Positions 1-7,134 are shown, counted from the stretch's first letter. The stretch: 20,900 nt of DNA from a virus (IMGVR_UViG_3300042453_002338:1-20900), one strand, 5' to 3'. The notes: generated by a model not told the origin, from the sequence alone. Numbers and translations: made by a program.

Positions 1-192
1 TTAGAGTTTCAAATTGTCAATTTAAAGATGGATATTGATCGCTTTAGTATTGAGTTTGATAAAGCAACCAAAACCATTGAAATGTGGCGCAAAGTTGCTG
101 ATGGTTTTGCTGAAGCAGGAACGCATCCAACTGCTCACGACATGGCAATGGAAGACTATGAAGAAGCAGTACAAAACGAGTTGATGATTTGA
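1..192 (+). CDS. Hypothetical phage protein, 5'-truncated
   Basis: The frame is open from the first base of the window and ends at TGA 190-192, giving 63 residues; its start lies upstream. The visible part is acidic and helix-prone and ends in AMEDYEEAVQNELMI. There is no recognisable domain. The next gene's ATG overlaps its stop (TGATG), so the two are probably co-translated. Function is unknown. Confidence 0.7.
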   Translation, partial: LEFQIVNLKMDIDRFSIEFDKATKTIEMWRKVADGFAEAGTHPTAHDMAMEDYEEAVQNELMI

Positions 193-410
193 TGATTCCA
201 GATCAAAGTAAACATCTTACTATTGCTCAACGTTTGAGGATCATCCACTGTTCTCTTGATGATCTACAGCATTGTGGAAATTGTCTGCCATGCCAAGCCG
301 CTGATGAGATTGAACGACTGAACCATGAAAATTTAAGTTTGCGTCATGCTTTATCAAAGCAAAACAAACTAAATAGGATGACCAACATTTTGGAGGCCGA
401 CCGTGACTGA
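192..410 (+). CDS. Small ADEIERL-type phage protein, CxxC-containing
   Basis: A 72-residue protein; the ATG at 192 is preferred over the TTG at 189 because it overlaps the upstream stop as TGATG. Residues about 26-35 form a CGNCLPC cysteine cluster and are followed by AADEIERLNHENLSL, a heptad-like stretch that could form a short coiled coil. The AADEIERL segment is repeated in the next gene, and at the DNA level 22 bases around it are identical (from about 298 and 488). ADEIERL modules are common in small phage proteins of unknown function. The next gene overlaps its end by 8 bases. Confidence 0.7.
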   Translation: MIPDQSKHLTIAQRLRIIHCSLDDLQHCGNCLPCQAADEIERLNHENLSLRHALSKQNKLNRMTNILEADRD

Positions 411-645
411 TGACATTGTGACCCGACTACGGGAAGTTTGTATGTGTAAGGGAATTACTTGTCCCCATGATGGGGTCGATTTGGAAGCCGCTGATGAGAT
501 TGAACGCCTCCGGGAACTTGCTGATACATTGGTAAATAAAGTGCGCCACAGTGCGACATGTAGTTTTATGTGGAAAGATGATGACCCGTGTTCGTGTGGG
601 GTATTTGAGGTTCGCAAAGAATACTGGTCGGTTCGTGGTAAATAA
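403..645 (+). CDS. Small ADEIERL-type phage protein with several cysteines
   Basis: An 80-residue protein starting at GTG 403, overlapping the preceding gene; no ATG occurs near the start. It has cysteines in CMCKGITCPHDG and, later, CSFMWKDDDPCSCG, which may bind a metal. The central AADEIERLRELADTLV is a likely helix and repeats a segment of the upstream gene, so the pair looks like partial paralogues or carries an exchanged module. Function is unknown. Confidence 0.7.
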   Translation: MTDDIVTRLREVCMCKGITCPHDGVDLEAADEIERLRELADTLVNKVRHSATCSFMWKDDDPCSCGVFEVRKEYWSVRGK

Positions 646-678
646 TGCAAACTCCATTTATACAAACTGGAGTAAGTA

Positions 679-861
679 ATGGCGATAGGTAGTGGAGCAG
701 AAATTGGTGTTATCTTTGGTAGGTGGGGTGACATGTCTGACGAGCAACGGGACTTGTGGTGCGCTACCTTTAGGGATAGTTTTGGCGATGACCTTATGAG
801 AGGTTATGCGTCTGTCCATTACCCAAGGAGATACCCCAATGGGGAACCGCAACAAAGCTAA
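679..861 (+). CDS. Hypothetical protein, 60 residues
   Basis: Starts at ATG 679 behind a GGAG ribosome-binding site at about 669-672. The product is short and neutral to acidic, with no motif I recognise. Its last 23 bases overlap the start of the resolvase-like gene in another frame, and the Shine-Dalgarno of that gene lies inside it, which suggests coupled translation. Confidence 0.6.
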   Translation: MAIGSGAEIGVIFGRWGDMSDEQRDLWCATFRDSFGDDLMRGYASVHYPRRYPNGEPQQS

Positions 862-1204
862 AGGTACGACATTTGAAACCCTCATTAAAGACTATTTAAA
901 AAGTAAAGGGTTTAAGAATACTCGCCGCGCTGCTTTAGAAGGTGCTGAAGACAAGGGTGACATTCATGGCATCCAACAACGCACAACTCTTCGACAACTC
1001 TGCATACAATGTAAAAACCAAAAACAGTTTAAGTTGAGCGAATGGCTCAACGATACTGTTGACCAAGCCACAAGACTAGATAAAGCCCTTCCTGCTTTAG
1101 TGGTAAAACGCCCAGGTAAAGGTGAAAAAGCACTGGGAGATAGTTACGTTGTGATGAGGTTGGATGACTTCATTGATCTGATTGAGGATGCTCAATACTC
1201 CTAA
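839..1204 (+). CDS. Holliday junction resolvase-like PD-(D/E)XK nuclease
   Basis: A 121-residue protein. An upstream in-frame ATG at 806 exists, but AAGGAG at about 824-829 places the start at ATG 839, and the product then opens with GNRNKAKGTTFE, typical of phage resolvases. The PD-(D/E)XK core is visible: E13 in the first helix, D41 in KGDIHG, and Q57-x-K59 in IQCKN, where Q replaces the usual E. Archaeal Hjc-type and actinophage resolvases share this arrangement and size. Such enzymes cut branched DNA during recombination or before packaging. Family assignment is fairly secure; actual junction cleavage is inferred. Confidence 0.75.
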   Translation: MGNRNKAKGTTFETLIKDYLKSKGFKNTRRAALEGAEDKGDIHGIQQRTTLRQLCIQCKNQKQFKLSEWLNDTVDQATRLDKALPALVVKRPGKGEKALGDSYVVMRLDDFIDLIEDAQYS

Positions 1205-1209
1205 AATTG

Positions 1210-1227
1210 TAGGACAACAATGTCCTA
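1210..1227 (+). other. Hairpin just upstream of the SpoVS-family gene
   Basis: TAGGACA-ACAA-TGTCCTA is a perfect 7-bp inverted repeat with a 4-base loop. It lies between the resolvase stop (1202-1204) and the AGGAGT ribosome-binding site (about 1230-1235) of the next gene. There is no T-tract, so it is not a convincing terminator. It could be an operator, or an RNA element affecting translation of the next gene; both are inference. Confidence 0.5.
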
Positions 1228-1240
1228 TTAGGAGTAACTT

Positions 1241-1531
1241 ATGTCACAAGATCTGACAACTACTATTGATGATGTTCTGAAGGTGTCTGGTTCCAGCAAC
1301 CCTCAGTCCGTAGGCTCTATTATGGCCCGCGCCATTAACGCAGGGCAGACCCCTAAAATGCGGGCAATTGGGGCTTCTGCGGTCAATCAAGCAGCTAAAG
1401 CTGCTGCAATCGCCCGTGGCTTCGTCGCGCCACGTGGAATTGATCTATCATTTGTTATTGGTTTTGATGATATCCAAGGGGATAACGGAGAAACCATTTC
1501 AGCAATTTCTTTCAAACCAATCACTAGGTAA
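1241..1531 (+). CDS. SpoVS-family (stage V sporulation protein S-like) protein
   Basis: A 96-residue protein with an AGGAGT ribosome-binding site 5 bases before the ATG. Residues 11-95 match the SpoVS family along its whole length: DVLKVSGSSNPQSVG at the start, then the signature AIGASAVNQAAKAAAIARGF (residues 42-61), then FVAPRGIDL and a FDDIQGDNGE turn before the last strand. In Bacillus, SpoVS affects septation and coat assembly; the family has an Alba-like fold and is thought to bind nucleic acid. In a phage it may regulate transcription or RNA, or touch host division. It carries a 10-residue N-terminal extension relative to the domain. A 7-bp hairpin stands just upstream. Confidence 0.9.
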   Translation: MSQDLTTTIDDVLKVSGSSNPQSVGSIMARAINAGQTPKMRAIGASAVNQAAKAAAIARGFVAPRGIDLSFVIGFDDIQGDNGETISAISFKPITR

Positions 1532-1675
1532 ATGGCTTCTCGTAAACCCTCCCGTCGTCCCTCAGCAGGGAAGTACCGCAAGCAGGTTAATCGCCCACGC
1601 CCCATCAGCAATGTAGGGGGTGGACAGGGAGGGCTGTTAACACCTTCTGGTAATGCTGGGAGTTCTTGGGGATGA
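1532..1675 (+). CDS. Very small basic protein, 47 residues
   Basis: ATG 1532 follows the SpoVS stop (TAA 1529-1531) directly, and the TGA at 1673-1675 overlaps the next ATG as ATGA. The product is rich in Arg, Lys, Ser and Pro at the N-terminus (MASRKPSRRPSAGKYRKQ) and Gly-rich at the C-terminus. It looks disordered and possibly nucleic-acid binding. The tight spacing on both sides supports a real gene; function is unknown. Confidence 0.6.
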   Translation: MASRKPSRRPSAGKYRKQVNRPRPISNVGGGQGGLLTPSGNAGSSWG

Positions 1676-2169
1676 GTCAGCAAACTCCAACCTTTAACTC
1701 TTGGAATAATCCATCAGAACCCCCCGGAATTGGGACAGCCATTGCTTATGGTCCTGCTCCGGTGTTTCGTAATGCCAAAGATCAAATGCTTTCTGGCTAT
1801 CGGACTGGTCCTGACAGCCAATACCCAGATGGTTATCTTGGAACGATGTCGTCTAATAGGCGACAAGACAAGGTTCTTGGCACGTTAAGCCGAATGAATG
1901 CACGGCAGTACAGTCGTGGAGTCCATAAGGGAGAACGAGTGAATGCTGGAGATTATCTCTGGCCTCAAGAGTTCAATATGTGGACAGGGATCCAATATGA
2001 AGCACAAGGGTTAAAGTTTGCTCCAGTTGGAGCAGAGCCTGTGCGGTTAACAAATGATGGAAAAGTTGGGCCTCGCGGTATTCCATCGCAACAGCCTGAC
2101 GTAGAAGGCACAACAGTTGACCCAAATAGACGAGCAATGTTGAAGTCTTTAGTACCGTCATGGAGATAA
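1672..2169 (+). CDS. Hypothetical protein, Pro/Gly/Tyr-rich, 165 residues
   Basis: Starts at ATG 1672 (ATGA overlap with the preceding stop); an in-frame TTG at 1666 is less likely. The protein is rich in Pro, Gly, Tyr, Asn and Gln with little hydrophobic core, as in SWNNPSEPPGIGTAIAYGPAP. I recognise no domain. It opens a run of similarly composed genes to 5634 that may encode accessory virion or scaffold-like proteins; that rests on composition and clustering only. Confidence 0.7.
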   Translation: MSQQTPTFNSWNNPSEPPGIGTAIAYGPAPVFRNAKDQMLSGYRTGPDSQYPDGYLGTMSSNRRQDKVLGTLSRMNARQYSRGVHKGERVNAGDYLWPQEFNMWTGIQYEAQGLKFAPVGAEPVRLTNDGKVGPRGIPSQQPDVEGTTVDPNRRAMLKSLVPSWR

Positions 2170-2172
2170 CCG

Positions 2173-3321
2173 ATGCCCAGCGAATCCTTTTGGGAACCCA
2201 GTCAGCAGTTCCGTTCTGAGCGCACAGCCAATGTTTTAAACTCATCCCTTGGTGGATTGAGTGAAATTGATAGCGTTCTTGCTTCCAATGAGAACGCAAT
2301 TAAGCGTCAGCAGAACCCGATCCTCCATGTTCCTGTTGAAGACCGTCCAAGTGATTCACAACTTGAAACCATGTTGGATTACCACTTTGGGGAAGCTACC
2401 AGAGTCCATGATATTGATAATCCAATGGATCGCCCAGCACCAAACAGCCCTGGGTATGTCGGAACCTCCGTTCAAGCATTTCAAGCTAGACAACACCCAA
2501 TCGGTAGTCCTGAGTATTGGAGTGCTGTTGATACACAAAATAAATACAATCAAAGTAGAGGACCATACGATCCTTACAATACTCATAATGATTTTTTCCG
2601 TATTCACGATGACAACATTGCAGTAGGTGCTCCCTCTGAAGAACTTGATAACAATCATCTTATTGTTGGTCGCGCTGCTTGGCATTACCGTCCGGTAGGG
2701 TCTACAGCTTCTCTGTACCCCAGTCGTACTACTACTCCCCGTACTCAAGCAACGCGCACCCCAACCACTCGTGGGTTAACTCGCGGTCTTGTACGCGCCC
2801 ATATGGGACGATCCGGTTCTAACTCTGTCAATGAACTCCTTGCATCAGGGCAACCATTTTATGGTGGTGCTCGTCGTACAGGTCCATATCCAGGAACGTA
2901 TGGGGTATTTACTCCAGAACATCTTGAGCGTTTTGGGTTAGGTAGAGGCCGATTTACTGCGTACGATGCTTTACGAAGTGGTGGTCGCTCAGCTCCACAA
3001 ATTGAAAATTTTGACCAACAAATGAATGACCTCATTGAGCATTTTGATAGCATTCGATCAGGAAGTGGCAGTCGTATTGCCTATTCCTACAATACTCCTA
3101 TTGCATGGCATGTTCCTGAAGAAGAATATGCTTCTACGTTTGGTGAGCAGGGTAAACTTTCACCAAGTCGGGAGCAGTTTCACCACGTTACGACGAGTGA
3201 AGGTAACCCGCTTGGTCGCGGTGCTTGGGTTATGCCACGTACGAGTTATTCACGCACCACTTCTAAGCACCAAGGTGTTATGTTAAGGGCTTTATCTAAT
3301 ATGCAACGGTACGGAAGTTAA
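2173..3321 (+). CDS. Large hypothetical phage protein with C-terminal SYxTPIAW / TTSKHQ module
   Basis: A 382-residue protein starting at ATG 2173, with GGAG at 2161-2164 in the end of the previous gene. Residues 1-290 are low-complexity and rich in Ser, Arg, Pro, Asn and Tyr, including an Arg/Thr stretch near 190-205. The C-terminus carries SYNTPIAW (305-312) and YSRTTSKHQ (359-367). I recall this pairing (a TPIAW/TPIAY strand followed by S-x-TTSKH) from small domains in many phage and bacterial proteins, whose function is not known to me. Context suggests coordinated expression with the neighbouring low-complexity proteins. It could be virion-associated. Confidence 0.7.
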   Translation: MPSESFWEPSQQFRSERTANVLNSSLGGLSEIDSVLASNENAIKRQQNPILHVPVEDRPSDSQLETMLDYHFGEATRVHDIDNPMDRPAPNSPGYVGTSVQAFQARQHPIGSPEYWSAVDTQNKYNQSRGPYDPYNTHNDFFRIHDDNIAVGAPSEELDNNHLIVGRAAWHYRPVGSTASLYPSRTTTPRTQATRTPTTRGLTRGLVRAHMGRSGSNSVNELLASGQPFYGGARRTGPYPGTYGVFTPEHLERFGLGRGRFTAYDALRSGGRSAPQIENFDQQMNDLIEHFDSIRSGSGSRIAYSYNTPIAWHVPEEEYASTFGEQGKLSPSREQFHHVTTSEGNPLGRGAWVMPRTSYSRTTSKHQGVMLRALSNMQRYGS

Positions 3322-3337
3322 GGAGTATAATAAGATT

Positions 3338-3640
3338 ATGCCTCAGGACCATCGTGGAACTCCATTAGCCAGTAATTACCGACCTCTTGACGAGGACGAG
3401 GCACGTTCTGTTGCTGCCCAAGTCAGTCGTGGAAACCCTGCTAGTGCTTTGTACCAGTTTGCAGTTAAAGGCCATAACTATGACTTTGATCAAATCATTA
3501 GTGAGTTGGGAAAAGAAATGACCCATCCTGATGCCGACCATAGTTCTCGTCATAATGCCCACCGACTGCACAACTACTTGTTTGCTCATTTTGCGACTAA
3601 CCGCACAAAGGCACTCACTGAAGAAGATGACGAACAATGA
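3338..3640 (+). CDS. Hypothetical protein, 100 residues
   Basis: ATG 3338 lies 13 bases after AAGGAG (3320-3325), which overlaps the end of the previous gene. The product is charged and His-rich towards the C-terminus (HPDADHSSRHNAHRLHNY) and ends acidic. Its opening MPQDHRG resembles MPTDHRG at the start of the zinc-ribbon gene at 6007, perhaps a shared N-terminal segment. Function is unknown. The next gene overlaps as ATGA. Confidence 0.65.
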   Translation: MPQDHRGTPLASNYRPLDEDEARSVAAQVSRGNPASALYQFAVKGHNYDFDQIISELGKEMTHPDADHSSRHNAHRLHNYLFAHFATNRTKALTEEDDEQ

Positions 3641-3828
3641 GTCGCAAAGATAACCCCAAGGATCAAACGGCTCTAAATACCTATACCAGTGCTATGCGTA
3701 CGCGCAGGGCTGGGTTAGCTACTCCGCAAACACAATCAATGAAGTCATCGAAGGCCCCCAAAGCCAAAACTACGACTCATGTTAAAACCAAAGCCACTAA
3801 AGGCTCATACAAGAAGCCAGGTAAGTGA
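3637..3828 (+). CDS. Small lysine-rich basic protein, 63 residues
   Basis: ATG 3637 overlaps the previous TGA (ATGA). The C-terminal half is built of Lys, Thr, Ala and Pro (SSKAPKAKTTTHVKTKATKG), like the tails of histone-like or DNA-condensing proteins. It is probably disordered and may bind nucleic acid or act as a tail on virion DNA; this is inferred from composition. The stop overlaps the next ATG (TGATG). Confidence 0.65.
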   Translation: MSRKDNPKDQTALNTYTSAMRTRRAGLATPQTQSMKSSKAPKAKTTTHVKTKATKGSYKKPGK

Positions 3829-4103
3829 TGGGTAAGCGACGTAGTTTTGATGCTGTTATGAATGAAGCAGAATACCGTTGGGGAACTGCTACTTTGTATG
3901 TTAACCGTAAGCGCAGTTTGAAAGATACTCTTCTCAATACTAAGCAGTTTACGGAAAATGAAGATGGCTCATTAGAAAACGAGCATGGTGCAACTATAAA
4001 TATTTTAGATAGTAAAGCTGCACACCCAGCTGGTAAGGGTAGGAAAAAAGAAGAGCCAAAACCCCCTTCAGAACCTTACGATCACGAAAAAGAGGGATTG
4101 TGA
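3828..4103 (+). CDS. Hypothetical protein, 91 residues
   Basis: Start chosen at ATG 3828, which overlaps the upstream stop as TGATG; a GTG three bases earlier is in frame but less likely. The N-terminal half (MGKRRSFDAVMNEAEYRW) looks folded and helical, while the C-terminus is a charged Lys/Glu/Pro tail (GKGRKKEEPKPPSEPYDHEKEG). No family is recognised. It is coupled to its neighbours on both sides. Confidence 0.65.
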   Translation: MGKRRSFDAVMNEAEYRWGTATLYVNRKRSLKDTLLNTKQFTENEDGSLENEHGATINILDSKAAHPAGKGRKKEEPKPPSEPYDHEKEGL

Positions 4104-4402
4104 CCCCTCAACGTCCGTGGCAATCCCGGCAAGAAATGTTGGTTGATATTGCCCTTCAGTCGGCTATTTCTGATCCTGACACTATTCGCCAAATTAGACC
4201 TGTTGTTCCTCAACATTTGATGCCGGAAAAACGAGGATTTGGTAAACAAGAATTGAGTATAATGGATGTGTTGCAGACTGACAGATACGCACCTACCTAC
4301 CGTTCATGGGTATCAGGTGCGCCAGTCATGTTCCGTAATGGGTTTATGGAGGATAACTTCTCCAGCTCTAGTAGATACTCAATGCAAGGATTGTGGGCGT
4401 AA
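4100..4402 (+). CDS. Hypothetical protein, 100 residues, GTG start
   Basis: The GTG at 4100 overlaps the preceding TGA (GTGA) and has AGAGGGA about 5 bases upstream. The protein has Met-, Pro- and Arg-rich stretches such as RQIRPVVPQHLMPEKRGFG and ends in SSSSRYSMQGLWA. No domain is recognised. The stop overlaps the next ATG (TAATG), consistent with one polycistronic unit. Confidence 0.65.
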   Translation: MTPQRPWQSRQEMLVDIALQSAISDPDTIRQIRPVVPQHLMPEKRGFGKQELSIMDVLQTDRYAPTYRSWVSGAPVMFRNGFMEDNFSSSSRYSMQGLWA

Positions 4403-5634
4403 TGGCTGAATATCAGGGTGTGAAATACTCACAAGGTCCCAATATTTATGGCGACCTCCAAAACTACCGTTTCGCCCTCGGTGGTACTGAGACGAAGTTC
4501 ACAGCACCTCCTCGTGTTGACGCTGGTCCTATGCACCAATCAGCACCCAGCGGTCCCGGAGCACCTATGGGTGGTTACAAGCAACCTGGAACCCCTGCTG
4601 CACGTCCGTTCACCCCTCAAAGTAGTGGTCTTGGTGCTCCTAACTATCGCCAAGTCATTCAAGAGCGCAATCAGCAAGCCAGTGGTCTTGGACGCACGGG
4701 TGGCGGTGCAGGAGACGCACGTGGCGGACGCGGAGGCGGTGCTGGCGTTTCTTTGAACGTGGGTGATGTTAACATTGGCGGTCAATTCGCCAAGAATGTC
4801 CAAGGAAGCACTCTTTCATTCGGAGACAATGCTCCAACTTTTACGACTAACGCAAACATGGGAAGTCGTAATGTTATGCGCGTTGGTACTGATCGTGCCC
4901 CCGCTGCTCCTAAGGGTGGATCTGGAGGTGCTGATCAAGGTGCTTCCCCATCAGGATTTCCAACGAGCAACCCGTCCGCACCAATGGGTGGTGGCGGTGG
5001 CGGTGGTCAAAATCGTGCCCCGTTCCCAACACAGGCCCCTATCAAGTTTGGTCGCACTGGTCGTCCCAACGCCATGATTCCGAATGCTCTTGGTTCTGTG
5101 GACACACCTACTCGTATGGGTCCAAAACAGGGTGAATTAGGGTATAGCGGTAGTAGTCCTGTTCCAATGCTCAGTGGTGGTGTTCAGCCTATGCAAGTTG
5201 GTGCTGGACAACAGTCACCCATGCTTCCCCCTGCGTCTTCCCGTCGTCGTCAAGCGGCTTACGGTCAGTACATGGGTGGTATGGCAGGACGCACACAGAG
5301 CGAACAAGACACCATTGGTCAAATGGCAGGAATGTACGGTCCTTGGCAAAGTGAAACTGGTTCTGCACAACCGTCAGGTCCACTGGCTATTAGTGGTCCG
5401 CAACCTCCAGCAGGTGAAATTGGTCCTGCACAAACGACGCAGCGTACAACGGCAAAGAAAACTGGTGGAAAGACCACAGCTAAAAAGACCTCTTCACAGG
5501 CTGGTGGCGGAAAAACAACCAACCGTAGACCAGTTGCGCGATCTGGTGGTGCTCCTCAAGGAAATCAAAATTGGGGATATAACCCCGGATGGGAAGCCGT
5601 CCGCGCTAAGCAATTACCACCGATGGGAGGCTGA
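4402..5634 (+). CDS. Large Gly/Pro/Gln-rich low-complexity protein
   Basis: A 410-residue protein. The ATG at 4402 overlaps the previous TAA; an in-frame GTG at 4393 is less likely. Nearly the whole chain is low-complexity: Gly/Pro/Ala tracts (SAPSGPGAPMGG, APMGGGGGGG), a short more ordered segment near residues 115-150 with alternating strand-like residues (SLNVGDVNIGGQFAKN), and a Lys/Thr-rich C-terminal stretch with a repeated TTAKKT unit. It has no cysteines that I see and no transmembrane helix. Such chains occur in virion-associated or condensate-forming proteins, but nothing here proves either. Coupled to a small downstream gene two bases after its stop. Confidence 0.7.
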   Translation: MAEYQGVKYSQGPNIYGDLQNYRFALGGTETKFTAPPRVDAGPMHQSAPSGPGAPMGGYKQPGTPAARPFTPQSSGLGAPNYRQVIQERNQQASGLGRTGGGAGDARGGRGGGAGVSLNVGDVNIGGQFAKNVQGSTLSFGDNAPTFTTNANMGSRNVMRVGTDRAPAAPKGGSGGADQGASPSGFPTSNPSAPMGGGGGGGQNRAPFPTQAPIKFGRTGRPNAMIPNALGSVDTPTRMGPKQGELGYSGSSPVPMLSGGVQPMQVGAGQQSPMLPPASSRRRQAAYGQYMGGMAGRTQSEQDTIGQMAGMYGPWQSETGSAQPSGPLAISGPQPPAGEIGPAQTTQRTTAKKTGGKTTAKKTSSQAGGGKTTNRRPVARSGGAPQGNQNWGYNPGWEAVRAKQLPPMGG

Positions 5635-5636
5635 TC

Positions 5637-5816
5637 ATGGCTAAAGGTAAGGATGAACGCCATAACCCTAGGCGTAAAGTAAGTCGTTATGATGAATACG
5701 GCTCTCCATTGGATGATAAGTACTCTGAGATGGAGAGAGAGGCAGACGAAGCCACTCGTCGCCGTCCCAACAACTTTTATAGCGAAGACGCAGGAATTAC
5801 GGAAGAGGATTACTGA
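5637..5816 (+). CDS. Small charged hypothetical protein, 59 residues
   Basis: ATG 5637 lies two bases after the TGA of the preceding gene, with GGGAGG (about 5625-5630) as ribosome-binding site. The N-terminus is basic (AKGKDERHNPRRKVSR), the rest acidic (KYSEMEREADEATRRR, then GITEEDY at the end). The stop shares its last base with the next ATG (TGATG). No family is recognised, but spacing and coupling support a real gene. Confidence 0.6.
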   Translation: MAKGKDERHNPRRKVSRYDEYGSPLDDKYSEMEREADEATRRRPNNFYSEDAGITEEDY

Positions 5817-6007
5817 TGGCAGTCAATGAAGCACGTTCAATGAACGCAGATCTTAAGTTAGGCGCAGGTGATGGTAAGTACAAGTCCCTTACCCCTGGGC
5901 GTGGTGGCGAAGTTGAAATGAGCAATGTTGTTACACGTATGACGGAACTTCAAGAACAGTACAACATTCAAAATCGCCTTTCTCCAATGGGAGAGGCACA
6001 TCTCTGA
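5816..6007 (+). CDS. Small hypothetical protein, 63 residues
   Basis: The ATG at 5816 overlaps the previous stop, and the TGA at 6005-6007 overlaps the next ATG, so translation is coupled on both sides. The sequence (GAGDGKYKSLTPGRGGEVEM, then a helical RMTELQEQYNIQNRL) suggests a flexible N-terminal half and a short helix. Function is unknown. Confidence 0.6.
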   Translation: MAVNEARSMNADLKLGAGDGKYKSLTPGRGGEVEMSNVVTRMTELQEQYNIQNRLSPMGEAHL

Positions 6008-6186
6008 TGCCTACCGATCATCGGGGCAACTATGTGGACGGCCCTCACAATAATTGTGTAAACTGCGGAGATAGTGGCGCACTTAGTGCGCCAAGCGGTA
6101 AGAAGGTATGCCACCAGTGTATGGCGGATTACATGTCTTATTTACCGTATATGCCAGAGGGCGGAAAAGCCTCCTGGGACGAATAG
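6007..6186 (+). CDS. Small zinc-ribbon-like protein, 59 residues
   Basis: ATG 6007 overlaps the preceding TGA; stop TAG 6184-6186. Two CxxC knuckles, C17-C20 (CVNC) and C35-C38 (CHQC), 14 residues apart, form a classic zinc-ribbon arrangement. The N-terminus MPTDHRG resembles that of the protein starting at 3338. It probably binds one zinc ion and may contact nucleic acid or a protein partner; the specific role is unknown. It closes the coupled run that begins at 1532. Confidence 0.65.
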   Translation: MPTDHRGNYVDGPHNNCVNCGDSGALSAPSGKKVCHQCMADYMSYLPYMPEGGKASWDE

Positions 6187-6208
6187 TTCTCAAACAAAAA
6201 GGAATACA

Positions 6209-6661
6209 ATGCCAAGACTACTTGTATGTAAGGCGCACGGAGTCATGTACAACATGCGGGACTACGACGGCCCTGCTGAATATGACATGGAACTCATTGA
6301 AGTTATCAACCGTCACAAAGGGCAAACTCCTGACCCTGACAACTGTCGCGGTTTGATTTTTCGTACTGACGAAGAAACAGCTTCCAAGCTGGATACAGAG
6401 ACAGAAGTCCGTAAAGAGCTTGCCAAGAACCACATCTGGGTTAAGGACTTCCGTGACGAGTTAAAGACTGAGGCTATCAAGTGCTTTAACCGCCATGATC
6501 GTCCTAAGAACGGATGTATTGACTGGTGCGATGAGTCTAAGACTGTTGGTCGCAAAGTGGGCGTTCCCAAGGACAAGCGTCAGTACCTTTGCATGTACTG
6601 TCCGGCTGCTGATCACTATGTCCATAAGGCTCGTACCATTAAGGGCTACTACGACCAATGA
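6209..6661 (+). CDS. Conserved cysteine-rich phage protein, 150 residues
   Basis: The open frame extends upstream to 6074, but AAAGGA at about 6198-6203 marks ATG 6209 as the start, and the extra sequence would overlap the zinc-ribbon gene. Seven cysteines (C7, C46, C92, C103, C107, C128, C131) plus histidines suggest two metal sites; the C-terminal YLCMYCP is a CxxC knuckle. The blocks DYDGPAEYD near the N-terminus and IKCFNRHDRPKNGCIDW in the middle resemble a family I recall from actinobacteriophages, annotated only as hypothetical. The next gene starts within its stop (ATGA). Confidence 0.7.
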   Translation: MPRLLVCKAHGVMYNMRDYDGPAEYDMELIEVINRHKGQTPDPDNCRGLIFRTDEETASKLDTETEVRKELAKNHIWVKDFRDELKTEAIKCFNRHDRPKNGCIDWCDESKTVGRKVGVPKDKRQYLCMYCPAADHYVHKARTIKGYYDQ

Positions 6662-7134
6662 TTGTTGTTTCGTTCGATGTGATTGCTAATCCCAGCGACG
6701 AACTAGGATCAAGACAACCGAACCCTGCTGGTCGCAAATTATGGAACATGATGTTCATGCAGAACAATGGGCGTATTTGTCTGCTCGTTGACGGGGTAAA
6801 CAAAACACAGCATGAAACCGTTATGTCTTGGCTTAAAAAAGAAGGGTATAAGCCCAATTCCATTGACTTCTCATCCGAGTCAGGGGTAGATCATCGGTTA
6901 GAACGCATCCGAGCAATTTATGCTGGGTACGGAAAGCTTGATTATTATGTAGATATTGATCCTGCTGTCGCCCGCCTTGCTATTAAAGAGGGTATTTGTA
7001 CTATCCTCATTACTGATCCTCATGTCATTCGCCCTGAATGGGAAAAAGTAAAAGATATCCGTCAATGGGATCAATTAGTTGAAGAAATTGAGCACCAAAC
7101 CTTGCGAAAAGCAGAAAAAGCGTGGCATGATTAA
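6658..7134 (+). CDS. HAD-like protein with incomplete catalytic motif
   Basis: A 158-residue protein with an ATGA overlap start. The pattern is that of a small HAD-fold domain: VVSFDVI at residues 3-9 (motif I position), the hydrophobic strand ICLLVDG at 40-46 (motif II position), then DYYVDIDPAVARLA (95-108), like the acidic motif IV loop, followed by the strand CTILITDPH. The second aspartate of the DxD motif is replaced by Ile (D7-V-I9), so phosphatase activity is doubtful. It may be a non-catalytic nucleotide-binding relative. A genuine nucleotidase of the same superfamily follows at 8846. Confidence 0.55.
   Translation: MIVVSFDVIANPSDELGSRQPNPAGRKLWNMMFMQNNGRICLLVDGVNKTQHETVMSWLKKEGYKPNSIDFSSESGVDHRLERIRAIYAGYGKLDYYVDIDPAVARLAIKEGICTILITDPHVIRPEWEKVKDIRQWDQLVEEIEHQTLRKAEKAWHD

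Noticed and set aside
4448-5644. Several long open frames in other phases across the Gly/Pro-rich gene
   Set aside because: Repetitive GC-rich codons leave alternative frames open; the products are Val/Leu/Arg-rich nonsense and lack start signals.
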